A DNA stretch of 64,000 nucleotides from the NCBI GenBank assembly GCA_964593795.1, contig CAZQJC010000283.1:1-64000 (forward strand). Reading direction: 5' to 3'. The position numbers and the translations under genes are program-made. Numbering within the stretch: the stretch's first letter is position 1; every line of letters starts with the position of its first letter. Positions 43,496 to 52,858 of the stretch are shown one piece after another. Under the pieces are notes generated by a model. That model was given only the letters and a program-made list of their open reading frames with translations, searched no databases and was not told the DNA's origin. The stretch is from JAHFDS01 sp964593795 (lineage in GTDB: Bacteria > Myxococcota_A > Polyangia > JAHFDS01).

Positions 43496-45556
43496 CTACA
43501 TCACGGTCGCGGTCGGCAGCGCGATCGGCTGGCGGCGCTCCATGAACGCCTGCAGCTCGGCCGCGTTCGCCATCCGGTTGAGGATGAACGCGTCGTCGAG
43601 CCAGCCGTTGATGGACAGACCATCCACTCCGTTGTTGAAGTCGGAGCCGATCGTCAGCGGCGCCGGCGTGAACGTCACCGCCCCCGTCGAGATCACCCGG
43701 TTCAAGAACCAGTCGCAGATCCGCGTGTCCATGGGCGGGTCGCAGTGGTGCAGCGGCAGGTCCTCGCCGTCGAAGAACAGGTGCCGCTCCTGCGTGGCGA
43801 CGTCGTAGCTCATCGCCAGGAAGTGCCAGGAGCCCGTGAGCTCACGGTCGAGGTACTCGCGGTCGCTCGCGATGTGGTTGTAGTCGCCCTCGACCATGCA
43901 GGGGCCGTGGCAGGTGTTGCCCTGCAGGCGGCTGCGGTCCGGCCCCGACTGCCAGATGAAGAGCGCGTAGGGGTTGAAGATGTCCGAGCCGTTGCCGTTG
44001 CCCCAGCCCTCGGGCGCGCCGAGCGAGATGGGCGTCGCCCAGTCCACCGTGGTGCGGTTGCAGTCGCCGGTCGCGCCGATCTGGTTGGGCATGCAGTTGG
44101 TCTTGAACCAGATGCCCATCGTGATGCCGCGGTCGGGGTGCGGCGTCTCGCTCCCCGGCACGCGGAACGTCGTGCGGTCCACCGACTTGAACGAGTGCCC
44201 CGTCGTGAAGCCGACGTCGCGCCGCGTCCCCCAGCCGACCCCCGGCGGCCCCCAGATCGCGGCCGTGAGCGACGAGCTCCCGGAGATGGCCACCGCGGGA
44301 TCCGTCGATCCCTGCGGCGCGTACCAGAAGCGCGCGGCGGGTCCGAGGTGCCGCGTCGCGGCTCCCATGCCCTCGTCGAACGTCCAGGCGCCCATGAGCG
44401 CCGGGTCCTTCTCGGGGACGCGGTCGAACACGCGATCGAAGCTCTGCGCCGCCGGCAAGGCGTTGCCGCCATGGAACACGCTCAGGGTCGCGCCCGCGGT
44501 GGCGTCGAGCCGCTTGACGCGCACCCAGACGCGCGGCCCGCCGGTCGCCATGCAGTCCTCGACCCAGTGCGGCGCCCAGGTGCCGTCCATCTCGCGGAAC
44601 ATCAGGTCCGAGCAGTCCGCGCGGAGCGACATGCCGACCCACGCCGCCGGCAGGTCGACGCGCACCTGCACGTTGTCGCCCGACGACCCGCCCGCGAAGC
44701 GCACCATGTTGCGCCCGCTCAGGCTGCACGTCGCGCCCGGCATGCCGCACGGATCGGTCGGAGGCGGCAGGTCGCAGCACGGGGGCACCATCGTGCCGCC
44801 GCCCTCGCCGCCCGCGCCGCCACCGCCGCCCGACCCGTTGTCCACGCACCGGCGCATCGCCGCGTCCCAGTCCGCGCCGGGATCGCACTGCGTCCCGGGC
44901 AGGCAGGAGCTCATGTGGCCTCCGTCGTGGAACCCCATCGCGCACGACGCCGTGTCGCGCACGCACGTGTCCACGCCGTTGTTGAAGCACATGGGCGAGC
45001 ACGCATCGAGCGACACGCACTTGCCGTCACAACCGTCGTGGAACCCGGCCGAGCACATGCCATCGGGCAGGCAGTTGCCCGACCCGCCATCGTGGTAGCC
45101 GGCACCGCACATGCCGGTCTCCACGCAGCTCCCGTCGCCCCCATTGTGGAAGCCCATCGCGCACTTGCCGGTCCGCACGCACGCGTTGTGGGTGCCGTCG
45201 TCGTGAAAACCCATCGCGCAGGCGTTCGTGTCCTGCACGCAGCCGCCCGCGCCGTCGTCGATGTAGTCGGCCGTGCACATGCCGACGGGCACGCACGTGC
45301 CCCTCGGATCACCGCCGTTGTGATAACCGTCGGCGCACTGACCTTCGGGCACGCACACGCCGCCGCCCCCGTTGCGCTGCCCCATGGGGCACGCCCCGAC
45401 GGCCACGCACATGTTCCCCATCACCATCTGCCCCGCGGGGCACATGTAGCTGCCGCACTCGGGGTCGCCCATGCGCTCGGGCGGGCAGACGATGCCGTCG
45501 TGACGCGTGACGCAGCTCACCAGGCCCACGAGCAGCAGGAGGGAGGAGACCTTCAT
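43496..45556 (-). CDS. Cys-rich lipoprotein with DUF2341 and LamG-like domains
   Basis: This 686-residue lipoprotein (lipobox LVSC) has about ten short Cys repeats of the form C...GFHDGG...C in the first 240 residues, a Gly/Ser linker, a DUF2341 domain (VRVDLPAAWVG...DLMFRE...VWVRV) and a LamG/concanavalin-like domain (GAWTFDEG; SWHFLAMSYDVATQERHLFFDGE). These fit a surface adhesin or carbohydrate-binding protein. A strong promoter lies just before the ATG with a 6-base gap. Confidence 0.82.
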   Translation of the reverse strand: MKVSSLLLLVGLVSCVTRHDGIVCPPERMGDPECGSYMCPAGQMVMGNMCVAVGACPMGQRNGGGGVCVPEGQCADGYHNGGDPRGTCVPVGMCTADYIDDGAGGCVQDTNACAMGFHDDGTHNACVRTGKCAMGFHNGGDGSCVETGMCGAGYHDGGSGNCLPDGMCSAGFHDGCDGKCVSLDACSPMCFNNGVDTCVRDTASCAMGFHDGGHMSSCLPGTQCDPGADWDAAMRRCVDNGSGGGGGAGGEGGGTMVPPCCDLPPPTDPCGMPGATCSLSGRNMVRFAGGSSGDNVQVRVDLPAAWVGMSLRADCSDLMFREMDGTWAPHWVEDCMATGGPRVWVRVKRLDATAGATLSVFHGGNALPAAQSFDRVFDRVPEKDPALMGAWTFDEGMGAATRHLGPAARFWYAPQGSTDPAVAISGSSSLTAAIWGPPGVGWGTRRDVGFTTGHSFKSVDRTTFRVPGSETPHPDRGITMGIWFKTNCMPNQIGATGDCNRTTVDWATPISLGAPEGWGNGNGSDIFNPYALFIWQSGPDRSRLQGNTCHGPCMVEGDYNHIASDREYLDRELTGSWHFLAMSYDVATQERHLFFDGEDLPLHHCDPPMDTRICDWFLNRVISTGAVTFTPAPLTIGSDFNNGVDGLSINGWLDDAFILNRMANAAELQAFMERRQPIALPTATVM

Positions 45557-45562
45557 GGCGCG

Positions 45563-45591
45563 ATCGTAGGAGGGCGCCGCGGAAGCGTCAA
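45563..45591 (-). promoter_or_regulatory. Leaderless promoter of the LamG lipoprotein gene
   Basis: On the minus strand TTGACG (45586-45591), 17 bases, TACGAT (45563-45568), then 6 bases to the ATG. No room remains for a Shine-Dalgarno, so the transcript is expected to start at the ATG. Confidence 0.7.
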
Positions 45592-45649
45592 CGCGGCCGT
45601 GGCGCGCTGGTGCCCCCCGTCACCGCGGGGCGTGTTTCGATCGACGCGG

Positions 45650-46810
45650 TCAGCGCCGGCGGGCGCGGCGGAGCAGCACGAGCGCCGGCACCAGGAGCCA
45701 GTGCCCGAGCGAGCCCGCACCGCCATCCCCCGGGGCCGCTGCGCACTTCTTCTCGGGCGTCGTGTCGGTGTTGACGCCCACGCCCACGAGCTCGGTGTGG
45801 CCGACGGCCTCGGGCACGTTCGTCGTGACGTCGAGGACGGCGTCACGCTGGTCGATGCCCATCGGCACGAACTGCATCTTGAAGCGCAGCTCGCCCGTCC
45901 CCTCGAGCATCTTGCCCTTGAGGTCGTCGAGCACCTTGAAGTCCTGCGCGTGCTTGCCGCTCACCTTCACGTCCGCGATCGTCAGCGGGTACATCGTCTC
46001 GTTCGCGATGCTGACCTCGAGCACCATGCTCATCGCGCCGTTGTTGACGTTGCCGAAGTCGATCTGGCCCTGCCCGCTGAGCTGGATGCCCGGGACCACC
46101 GCGATGCCGCTCACCCCGATGCGGGGCATCTCGAGCTCGCTGTCCGACACCAGCACGATCGTCGACGTGTTGGTCTCCATGTAGGACATGCCGTCGTCCT
46201 CGCCGGTGCGCACCGGCGTGAACTTGAAGGTCAGGTCCTTCTCCATCCTGGGCGGCACCGTCACCGGCGCCGCCGGCTCCACGGAGAAGCGATCGGCCCT
46301 GCGCCCCTGGATGTCGAACTTGGAGATGACGAGCGGCGCGCCGCCGTTGTTCTTGGCCTTGACCGTCTTCGTGCAGGACTCGCCGATGCGACACGGCCCG
46401 AACTCCAGGTTGAGCGGCGAGGCCACGAGCTGCGACGCGGTGCCCTGGCAATGCAACGTCGCCTCGGCCATGCCCGTCGTGTGGATGGCGCGCAGCACGC
46501 CCTCGACGGGCCCCGACATGCCGGAGGGCGCGCACGAGATCATCACCTGCGCCGCGCCCATCGCGTCGATCGGCGTCGGCATCCCGGACATGGGGGGCGT
46601 CAGCTTGAAGTGGTCCGGGTCGTCGACCTCGATCATGACGGAGACGGGCATCCCGCTCGCGTTCCTGACGTTGACCGTCACGGGTGTGCCGGTCATCCCG
46701 ACGCGCACCGAGCCGAGGTCGACGTCCGCGGGATCGATGGTGACCTGCGCCGCCGCCTGCGACGGCAGCGCCAGGAGGACGAGGGCGCACAGCGCATGGG
46801 AGATCCGCAT
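45650..46810 (-). CDS. Choice-of-anchor D type exported protein with MYXO-CTERM-like tail
   Basis: This 386-residue protein has a signal peptide (MRISHALCALVLLALPSQAAAQ) and repeated Ig-like beta domains of the ASH/SPD-2/hydin type (VDLGSVRVGMTGTPVTVNVRN; LEFGPCRIGESCTKTVKAKN; FGNVNNGAMSMVLEVSIAN). The C-terminus (AAAPGDGGAGSLGHWLLVPALVLLRRARRR) is a MYXO-CTERM-like sorting tail, although its Cys lies a little further upstream (KKC). It probably ends on the outer surface. It precedes the LamG lipoprotein but has its own leaderless promoter, and is divergent from the acyltransferase cluster. Confidence 0.8.
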   Translation of the reverse strand: MRISHALCALVLLALPSQAAAQVTIDPADVDLGSVRVGMTGTPVTVNVRNASGMPVSVMIEVDDPDHFKLTPPMSGMPTPIDAMGAAQVMISCAPSGMSGPVEGVLRAIHTTGMAEATLHCQGTASQLVASPLNLEFGPCRIGESCTKTVKAKNNGGAPLVISKFDIQGRRADRFSVEPAAPVTVPPRMEKDLTFKFTPVRTGEDDGMSYMETNTSTIVLVSDSELEMPRIGVSGIAVVPGIQLSGQGQIDFGNVNNGAMSMVLEVSIANETMYPLTIADVKVSGKHAQDFKVLDDLKGKMLEGTGELRFKMQFVPMGIDQRDAVLDVTTNVPEAVGHTELVGVGVNTDTTPEKKCAAAPGDGGAGSLGHWLLVPALVLLRRARRR

Positions 46811-46817
46811 CAGGGCC

Positions 46818-46846
46818 ACGGTAAGCGGGGCCTGCCGGGCCGTCAA
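46818..46846 (-). promoter_or_regulatory. Leaderless promoter of the choice-of-anchor D gene
   Basis: On the minus strand TTGACG (46841-46846), 17 bases, TACCGT (46818-46823), then 7 bases to the ATG. Same geometry as the promoter at 45563-45591. Confidence 0.7.
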
Positions 46847-46897
46847 TCCCGCACCGCCGCCTCGCGTGACGCCCGCTACCGTGCTAGTTTCCGCTGC

Positions 46898-47479
46898 GTG
46901 CTGGAGAACTTCCGCGCCGATCTTCGCCGCTACGTGACCCCTGGCATGAGCGCCCGCGACAAGGTGTTCGAGGTCGCGCTGCACCCGGCCGTGTGGGCGA
47001 TCGCCGTCTATCGATTCGGGCGCTGGGTCTACACCAAGCGCCCGCCGGTCGTCGGCCCGCCCCTGCAGCTCGCCTACCTCGCGGCGAGCAAGGCCGTGGA
47101 GATCACGAGCGGCGTCCACATGTACCCCTCGAACGAGATCGGCCCGGGCCTCTACATCGGGCACACGGGCAGCATCCACCTGAACCCGAGCGCCAAGGTG
47201 GGTCGCAACGTGTCTCTCTCGCAGGAGGTCACGCTCGGCACGGCGGCGGGCGGCCGCGAGGGTGCCCCCGTCATCGGTGACGACGTCTACCTCGGGGCAG
47301 GCGCCAAGGTGATCGGCAACGTGAAGGTGGGCGCGGGCTCCAACATCGCCGCGAACTCCCTCGTCATCGCCGACGTGCCGGAGGGCTCGACCGTCATGGG
47401 CGTCCCCGCACGCGTGATGTTCCGCCCCGACAAGACGGCCGCGGCACCGCCGAGCGGCAGCCCGCCGCCCAAGGCGTGA
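46898..47479 (+). CDS. Serine acetyltransferase-like left-handed beta-helix protein
   Basis: This 193-residue protein has a CysE-like N-terminal helical part (FRADLRRYVTPGMSARDKVFEVALHPAVWAI) and a C-terminal hexapeptide-repeat beta helix (IGPGLYIGHTGSIHLNPSAKVGRNVSLSQEVTLGT...VIGDDVYLGAGAKVIGNVKVG...VMGVPARV). The shorter N-terminal domain and its neighbours suggest a polysaccharide O-acetyltransferase of the CysE/EpsH type, not the cysteine-synthesis enzyme. A TAGTTT -10-like box lies 7 bases before the GTG. It is first in a three-gene cluster. Confidence 0.78.
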   Translation: MLENFRADLRRYVTPGMSARDKVFEVALHPAVWAIAVYRFGRWVYTKRPPVVGPPLQLAYLAASKAVEITSGVHMYPSNEIGPGLYIGHTGSIHLNPSAKVGRNVSLSQEVTLGTAAGGREGAPVIGDDVYLGAGAKVIGNVKVGAGSNIAANSLVIADVPEGSTVMGVPARVMFRPDKTAAAPPSGSPPPKA

Positions 47480-47486
47480 CCCGCCC

Positions 47487-48119
47487 GTGGGGCTCCTCTC
47501 CAAGCTCAAGAAGATCCCCCAGGCGCTCGCCAACCCGCGCGAGTATGCGTGGGTGATCGAGGACGGCGTCGCCCGCGTGCGAGGCCTCCTCTACCGCCAC
47601 GGCTACCGCTTCTTGACGCGAGGCCGCGTGGACATCGGGCCCGGCTTCGTGGCCGAGTGCGCGCTGCACGTGCGAGGCCCCGGCCACGTCAAGATCGGCG
47701 CGAACTGCCGCATCCGCCGCTCGAACTTGCAGGAGCCCGTGATCGTCACGCTCTCGCCCGACGCGCGCGTCGAGATCGGCGAGCACTCCACGATGGGCGG
47801 CCTGCGCGTGCGGTGCGCCGAGCGCGTGACGTTCGGCCCGCAGCTCCTGGCCGCGAAGACGACGGTGACCGACACGGACTACGGCCTGCCGGGCGAGCCG
47901 GCCCCGGGCGCGCGGCCCGTCGACGTCGGCGAGAACTGCTGGCTCGGCGTCGAGACCGCGGTTTGCCCGGGCGTGCGCCTCGGCAAGAACGTCGTGGTCT
48001 CCGGCGGGACGGTGGTGACGCGCGACATGCCCGACGACACGATGGCGATGGGCAACCCCGCGCGCTCGGTGAAGCTCCCACGGCCTGCGCAAGCCGTGGC
48101 GCCTGGAGGAAGATCGTGA
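47487..48119 (+). CDS. Hexapeptide-repeat acyltransferase
   Basis: This 210-residue protein is a left-handed beta-helix transferase with hexapeptide repeats (VKIGANCRIRR, VEIGEHSTMGG, VDVGENCWLGVETAVCPGVRLGKNVVVSGGTVV) and the final MGNPARSV turn. The N-terminal part begins with a helix (LLSKLKKIPQALANP). It begins at a GTG 7 bases after the previous gene; its stop overlaps the next start (GTGA). The acceptor sugar is unknown. Confidence 0.78.
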   Translation: MGLLSKLKKIPQALANPREYAWVIEDGVARVRGLLYRHGYRFLTRGRVDIGPGFVAECALHVRGPGHVKIGANCRIRRSNLQEPVIVTLSPDARVEIGEHSTMGGLRVRCAERVTFGPQLLAAKTTVTDTDYGLPGEPAPGARPVDVGENCWLGVETAVCPGVRLGKNVVVSGGTVVTRDMPDDTMAMGNPARSVKLPRPAQAVAPGGRS

Positions 48120-48679
48120 TCGACGACGTGGTCGCGCGGATGCGCGGGGAGTGGTACCGGCTGCGCTACAGGCTCACGAGCGGCGGACGCGTGCAGATCG
48201 GCAAGGGCTTCCGCGCTTACTCGGCGGTGGACCTCGGCGGCCCAGGACGCATCCGCATCGGCGAGAACGTCACGGTGCGCAAGGACCCCTTCGATCACCG
48301 CTCGGTGAGCCTGCACACGATGTACTCGAGCGGCGCCGAGATCGTCATCGAGGACGAGGTCCGCCTGGCCGGGACGCACATCTCGGCCGGCAAGCTGGTC
48401 AAGGTCGAGCGCGGTGCCTGGGTCGAGGACGCGCGCATCATGGACTCCGACATGCACGTCGTGACCTCGGACGCGGGCTCCCGGCACCAGGACTCGGTGG
48501 CGGACGCGCGCGACGTCGTCATCGGCGAGAACGCCACCGTGGGCTCGGGCGTCATGCTGCTCAAGGGCGCCACGGTCGGGCGCGGCTCCCTGGTGCGCCC
48601 GGGGTCCGTGGTGATGCGGCCGACGCCGGAGGACGCGATCCTCGCGGGATTCCCGGCCAGGCCCGAGGAAAAGGGCTGA
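48116..48679 (+). CDS. Hexapeptide-repeat acyltransferase
   Basis: This 187-residue protein, related in its first part to the previous one (RMRGEWYRLRYRLTSGGRVQIGKGF), has hexapeptide repeats (IRIGENVTVRKD, IVIEDEVRLAGTHISAG, VVIGENATVGSGVMLLKGATVGRGSLVRPGSVV) and ends with a GFPARP turn. It is translationally coupled to the upstream gene. The three clustered beta-helix enzymes probably modify one glycan. A hairpin repeat follows the stop. Confidence 0.78.
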   Translation: MIDDVVARMRGEWYRLRYRLTSGGRVQIGKGFRAYSAVDLGGPGRIRIGENVTVRKDPFDHRSVSLHTMYSSGAEIVIEDEVRLAGTHISAGKLVKVERGAWVEDARIMDSDMHVVTSDAGSRHQDSVADARDVVIGENATVGSGVMLLKGATVGRGSLVRPGSVVMRPTPEDAILAGFPARPEEKG

Positions 48680-48690
48680 CAGCCGGATCG

Positions 48691-48799
48691 GAAAACAAGG
48701 AACAGGCAATAGAACAACAGGCAACCAGGAGCGCGGAATGTCGGACGCGGGTCCTTCATTCCCTGTTCGCTATTGGTCTATTGCCTGTTGCTCTGTTCC
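48691..48799. repeat. Intergenic inverted repeat related to the one at 4573
   Basis: Perfect 13-base arms AACAGGCAATAGA (48701-48713) and its complement (48777-48789) lie within wider imperfect pairing. CAAGGAACAGG at 48696-48706 is identical to 4575-4585. It separates convergent genes, where it could act as a bidirectional terminator. Confidence 0.75.
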
Positions 48800-48818
48800 T
48801 TCTTCACGCCGCTTCCGA

Positions 48819-49217
48819 TCACCCCAGCCCCTCGATCGAGATCGTCCGGCCGGCCGCCTTGTTCTCGAAGGCCTGCTCGAGCACGGCGCGCAAACGCTGC
48901 GAGTCGATCGGCTTCATCGCGTAGTGGTGGAGGCCGCACTGGGCGACGGCGCGCTCGACGTCGAGGACGTCCGCGTAGCCGGACAGGATCACGCGCACCA
49001 CGTCGAGGCCCATCTTGCGCGTCGCCTCGAGCAGCTCGACGCCCGTCATCCGCGGCATCTTCTGGTCGGTGAGGACCGCGTCCACGCGCTCACGCCCGAG
49101 GATCTCCAGCGCATCCTGGGCGTTGCCCGCGCGCAGCACCTCGAAGCCGGTCCGCAGGACCCGCTCGAGGAAATCGAGCATGTCCGGCTCGTCGTCGACG
49201 ATCAGGATCCGCCTCAC
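48819..49217 (-). CDS. Single-domain response regulator
   Basis: This 132-residue protein is a bare receiver: LIVDDEPDMLDFLERVL, phospho-Asp in AVLTDQKMPRMTG, Ser in VILSGYAD and Lys in YAMKPID. The MPRMTG and LSGYAD forms are close to receivers paired with HD-GYP or sensor kinases. The GTG start follows the upstream kinase stop by 10 bases. It has no output domain, so it must act by binding a partner. Confidence 0.88.
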   Translation of the reverse strand: MRRILIVDDEPDMLDFLERVLRTGFEVLRAGNAQDALEILGRERVDAVLTDQKMPRMTGVELLEATRKMGLDVVRVILSGYADVLDVERAVAQCGLHHYAMKPIDSQRLRAVLEQAFENKAAGRTISIEGLG

Positions 49218-49227
49218 GCCCTCGCCC

Positions 49228-50475
<1,248 letters not shown>

Positions 50476-50557
50476 GGGAGAACCTCTCGCGAACCCGCCA
50501 GACGGGGAGACGCGCAGCGGCGGAGGAGAGACGGTCGCGACACCTTCGCCCAGGATC

Positions 50558-51598
50558 CTACCACTGCGAGAGCACGATGGTCTCGCCACCCTTGATGACG
50601 AGCTGCACCGTCTTCTGCTTGGAGCCGTCGCCGGCCTTGAGCTCGAGGGTGTGCTCACCCGCCGGGATGGCGAACTCGTCCCACAGGCCGAGGTCCTTGC
50701 CGCCGACCTTCACTCGCGCCCAGGGCTCGAGCTTCATCTTCACGATCGCGTAGGCGACGTCCTTGGTGACGGGCTTGCCGGCCTCGACCTTGAGGCTCGA
50801 GTTCTTGATGAACTTGAGCTCCGCGTTGCGCACGGTGAGCGTGTAACGGCCGTCGGGGAGCGGGAGCTCCTTGATCGGCGTCTTGCCGATGGGCCTGCCG
50901 TTGATGAACGCATCCGATGGGAACGAGGCCGTGACGTTGACCTTGCCGAGCAGGCCCGCCGCGCCGAGGCGCTCGCGGATCTCGGGGACGAGCGCCCCCT
51001 CGGGCTTGATGCGGAGGTAGCGCAGGAGGAAGTCCTTCTCCTTGTCCTTCTGACCGATCTTGCCGTAGAGCGCGCCGATGAGGCGGTACGGCCCCGGCAG
51101 ATCGGGCGAGAGCGCCGCGGCGGCTTCGAAGCAGGCCAGCGCCTCCTCGTTCTCCTTGGCCTTGACGTGCTTCTGGCCCGCGGCGAAGAGCACCCTCGCC
51201 TCCTTGTCGGCGGCCACCAGGCGGAACACCTGCGCATCGAACGGCCACGGCGCGTCCACGAGCCGCTCGGCCTCCGCCTCCGCGTAGGCGGCCTTCGGGT
51301 GGTCCTTGGCCGCCTTCTTGAGGAACCGCTCGTACTCCGCGACGGCCTCGTCGTACTGGCCCGCGAGCTTGAACGCGTCCGCCAGCGCGAGCAGGTACTC
51401 GCCCTTCTGGCCCGACAGTGCCACCGCGCCCTGCAGGTAGGGAATCGCGCGCTGGTAGTCGTTCTTCTTCGCGAGCTCCTTGGCAGATGCTGCCAGGGTC
51501 TCGGGGGTGACGGCAGGACCAGCCGCCCTGGCGGACGACATCGGAAGGCCCACGTGGAGCACGGTGGGCAGGACCAGACTGAGGACGAGGGCTCTCAT
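50558..51598 (-). CDS. Exported TPR / PEGA-domain protein
   Basis: This 346-residue protein has a signal peptide (LVLSLVLPTVLHVGLPMSSARAAG), TPR helices (YQRAIPYLQGAVALSGQKGEYLLALADAFKLAG; NEEALACFEAAAALSPDLPGPYR in part) and a PEGA-like beta domain (AFINGRPIGKTPIKELPLPDGRYTLTV). PEGA proteins are thought to act at the envelope. It lies 82 bases upstream of the kinase gene start on the same strand and may be in its pathway. Confidence 0.8.
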   Translation of the reverse strand: MRALVLSLVLPTVLHVGLPMSSARAAGPAVTPETLAASAKELAKKNDYQRAIPYLQGAVALSGQKGEYLLALADAFKLAGQYDEAVAEYERFLKKAAKDHPKAAYAEAEAERLVDAPWPFDAQVFRLVAADKEARVLFAAGQKHVKAKENEEALACFEAAAALSPDLPGPYRLIGALYGKIGQKDKEKDFLLRYLRIKPEGALVPEIRERLGAAGLLGKVNVTASFPSDAFINGRPIGKTPIKELPLPDGRYTLTVRNAELKFIKNSSLKVEAGKPVTKDVAYAIVKMKLEPWARVKVGGKDLGLWDEFAIPAGEHTLELKAGDGSKQKTVQLVIKGGETIVLSQW

Positions 51599-51806
51599 GG
51601 CGAAGATGGCAGAGCGTAGCGCGAATCGCGCAGGCGCTCGAATTCTTCGAACGCGGCCGCCGGCCCCCGCGCGTGTGCGTCGGAGGCACCCCGCGGCCTA
51701 CAGCGCCTCTGCAAACCGCAGGCAGGGACTTGGCGCTTCACTTTTGCAGTGGTAACGTGCTGGTACTGGCTGGTCTGTGATCCGGCCATAAAGAGCACGC
51801 CACCGG
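51599..51806. other. Divergent intergenic region
   Basis: This 208-base gap lies between the divergent TPR/PEGA and ATPase genes. Less GC-rich patches (CTTCACTTTTGCAGTGGTAAC near 51740; CCATAAAG near 51787) may hold the ATPase promoter, but no clean -35/-10 pair is visible. A sigma-54-like string fails on spacing. Confidence 0.4.
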
Positions 51807-52751
51807 ATGGCCATCGGACACGCAGTCGTTTTCGATCGAAACCGGCTCGTCAACCGCCGTATTTCCCGCCTGCTTTCTTGCGCGGGAGTACCGGTCACGG
51901 CGGTCGAGCAGCCCGAGCAGGTCGCGCCCGCGATCTCGGAGGCGACGCAGCTCCTTTGCTGCGACGGCTTCGACATCGACCTCGTGCTGGCCGAGCTCAA
52001 GAAGCACCCGCAGCTCAAGGCGATGCTGTGGAGCGCGGAGCCGACCGAGCGGCTGCTCAAGTACACGCTCGAGGAGCCGCGCATGTCGAACCTCATCGGC
52101 CGCGCGAACTTCGAGTCGTCGCCGCGCGACTGGGAGCTCGGCCAGGTGGCACGCCGGCTGGTCGACGCGAGCGCGGGGCGGCCGACGTGGGCGTCCATCC
52201 TGCAATGGAGCCACACGGCCATCGAGCTCCGGCCGGTCACCACGCGCGACCGCGACACCGCGGTGCAGCACACCGTGTCGTTCGTCGAGCGCATCGGCGT
52301 GCCCAAGCGCGTGGCCGAGATGTTCGGCGAGCTCGCGCACGAGTGCCTGATGAACGCGATGTACGACGCGCCGGCCGACGCGAACGGCAAGGCCAAGTAC
52401 GCGCAGGACCGCAAGGCAGAGCTCTCCCTGCTGCCCTCCGAGGTGCCGACGATGGTGCTGGCGACCGACGGGGTCAAGCTCGTGCTGAACGCAGTGGATC
52501 CATTCGGCCGGCTCAAGCGTCATCACGTGTTCGGGGGCCTGCTGCGGGGCCTCAAGGGGGGCGAGATGGACACCTCCCACGGCGGCGCGGGGCTCGGCAT
52601 GACCAAGCTGTATCAGTCGGTCGGTGTCATGATGTTCGACGTGGAGCCCGGGCGCCGGACCGAGTTCACAGGGGTGTTCGAGCTCGACATGAACCTTCGC
52701 GAGTTCAAGACGCTCGCGAAGTCCGTGCACTTCTTCGAGACGGTGACGTGA
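51807..52751 (+). CDS. Pseudo-receiver / GHKL ATPase regulator
   Basis: This 314-residue protein has two parts. Residues 1-115 look like a receiver fold (AVVFDRNRLVNRRISRLL...LCCDGFDIDLVLAELKKHPQLKAMLWS) without the usual acidic cluster and Lys. The rest is a GHKL ATPase of the anti-sigma/RsbW or histidine-kinase type: N box ELAHECLMNAMYDA, G1 loop VDPFG and G2 loop GGAGLGM. There is no His phospho-acceptor domain. Such ATPases usually phosphorylate or bind STAS proteins; the next gene encodes two STAS domains. The two genes are on the same strand 107 bases apart, so they are likely an operon. Confidence 0.75.
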   Translation: MAIGHAVVFDRNRLVNRRISRLLSCAGVPVTAVEQPEQVAPAISEATQLLCCDGFDIDLVLAELKKHPQLKAMLWSAEPTERLLKYTLEEPRMSNLIGRANFESSPRDWELGQVARRLVDASAGRPTWASILQWSHTAIELRPVTTRDRDTAVQHTVSFVERIGVPKRVAEMFGELAHECLMNAMYDAPADANGKAKYAQDRKAELSLLPSEVPTMVLATDGVKLVLNAVDPFGRLKRHHVFGGLLRGLKGGEMDTSHGGAGLGMTKLYQSVGVMMFDVEPGRRTEFTGVFELDMNLREFKTLAKSVHFFETVT

Positions 52752-52858
52752 GACGCAAGGCCGCACGCCAGCGGGCGTCCGGTCCGACTTCGAGACCAGC
52801 TCCGCACAGGCGGACGAGAGCAGCACTTCCGCCTCGGGCGGACGAGAACAGGGGCTAG

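Noticed and set aside
43283..47479. A very long open frame on the plus strand opposite the surface-protein genes
   Set aside because: Only its last part (from 46898) is a real gene. The rest is the His/Arg-rich shadow of minus-strand genes that have clear signals and domains, as is common at this GC content.
51728..51750. Sigma-54-like promoter (TTGGCGC...TTGCA)
   Set aside because: GG and GC are separated by 12 bases where 10 are required.
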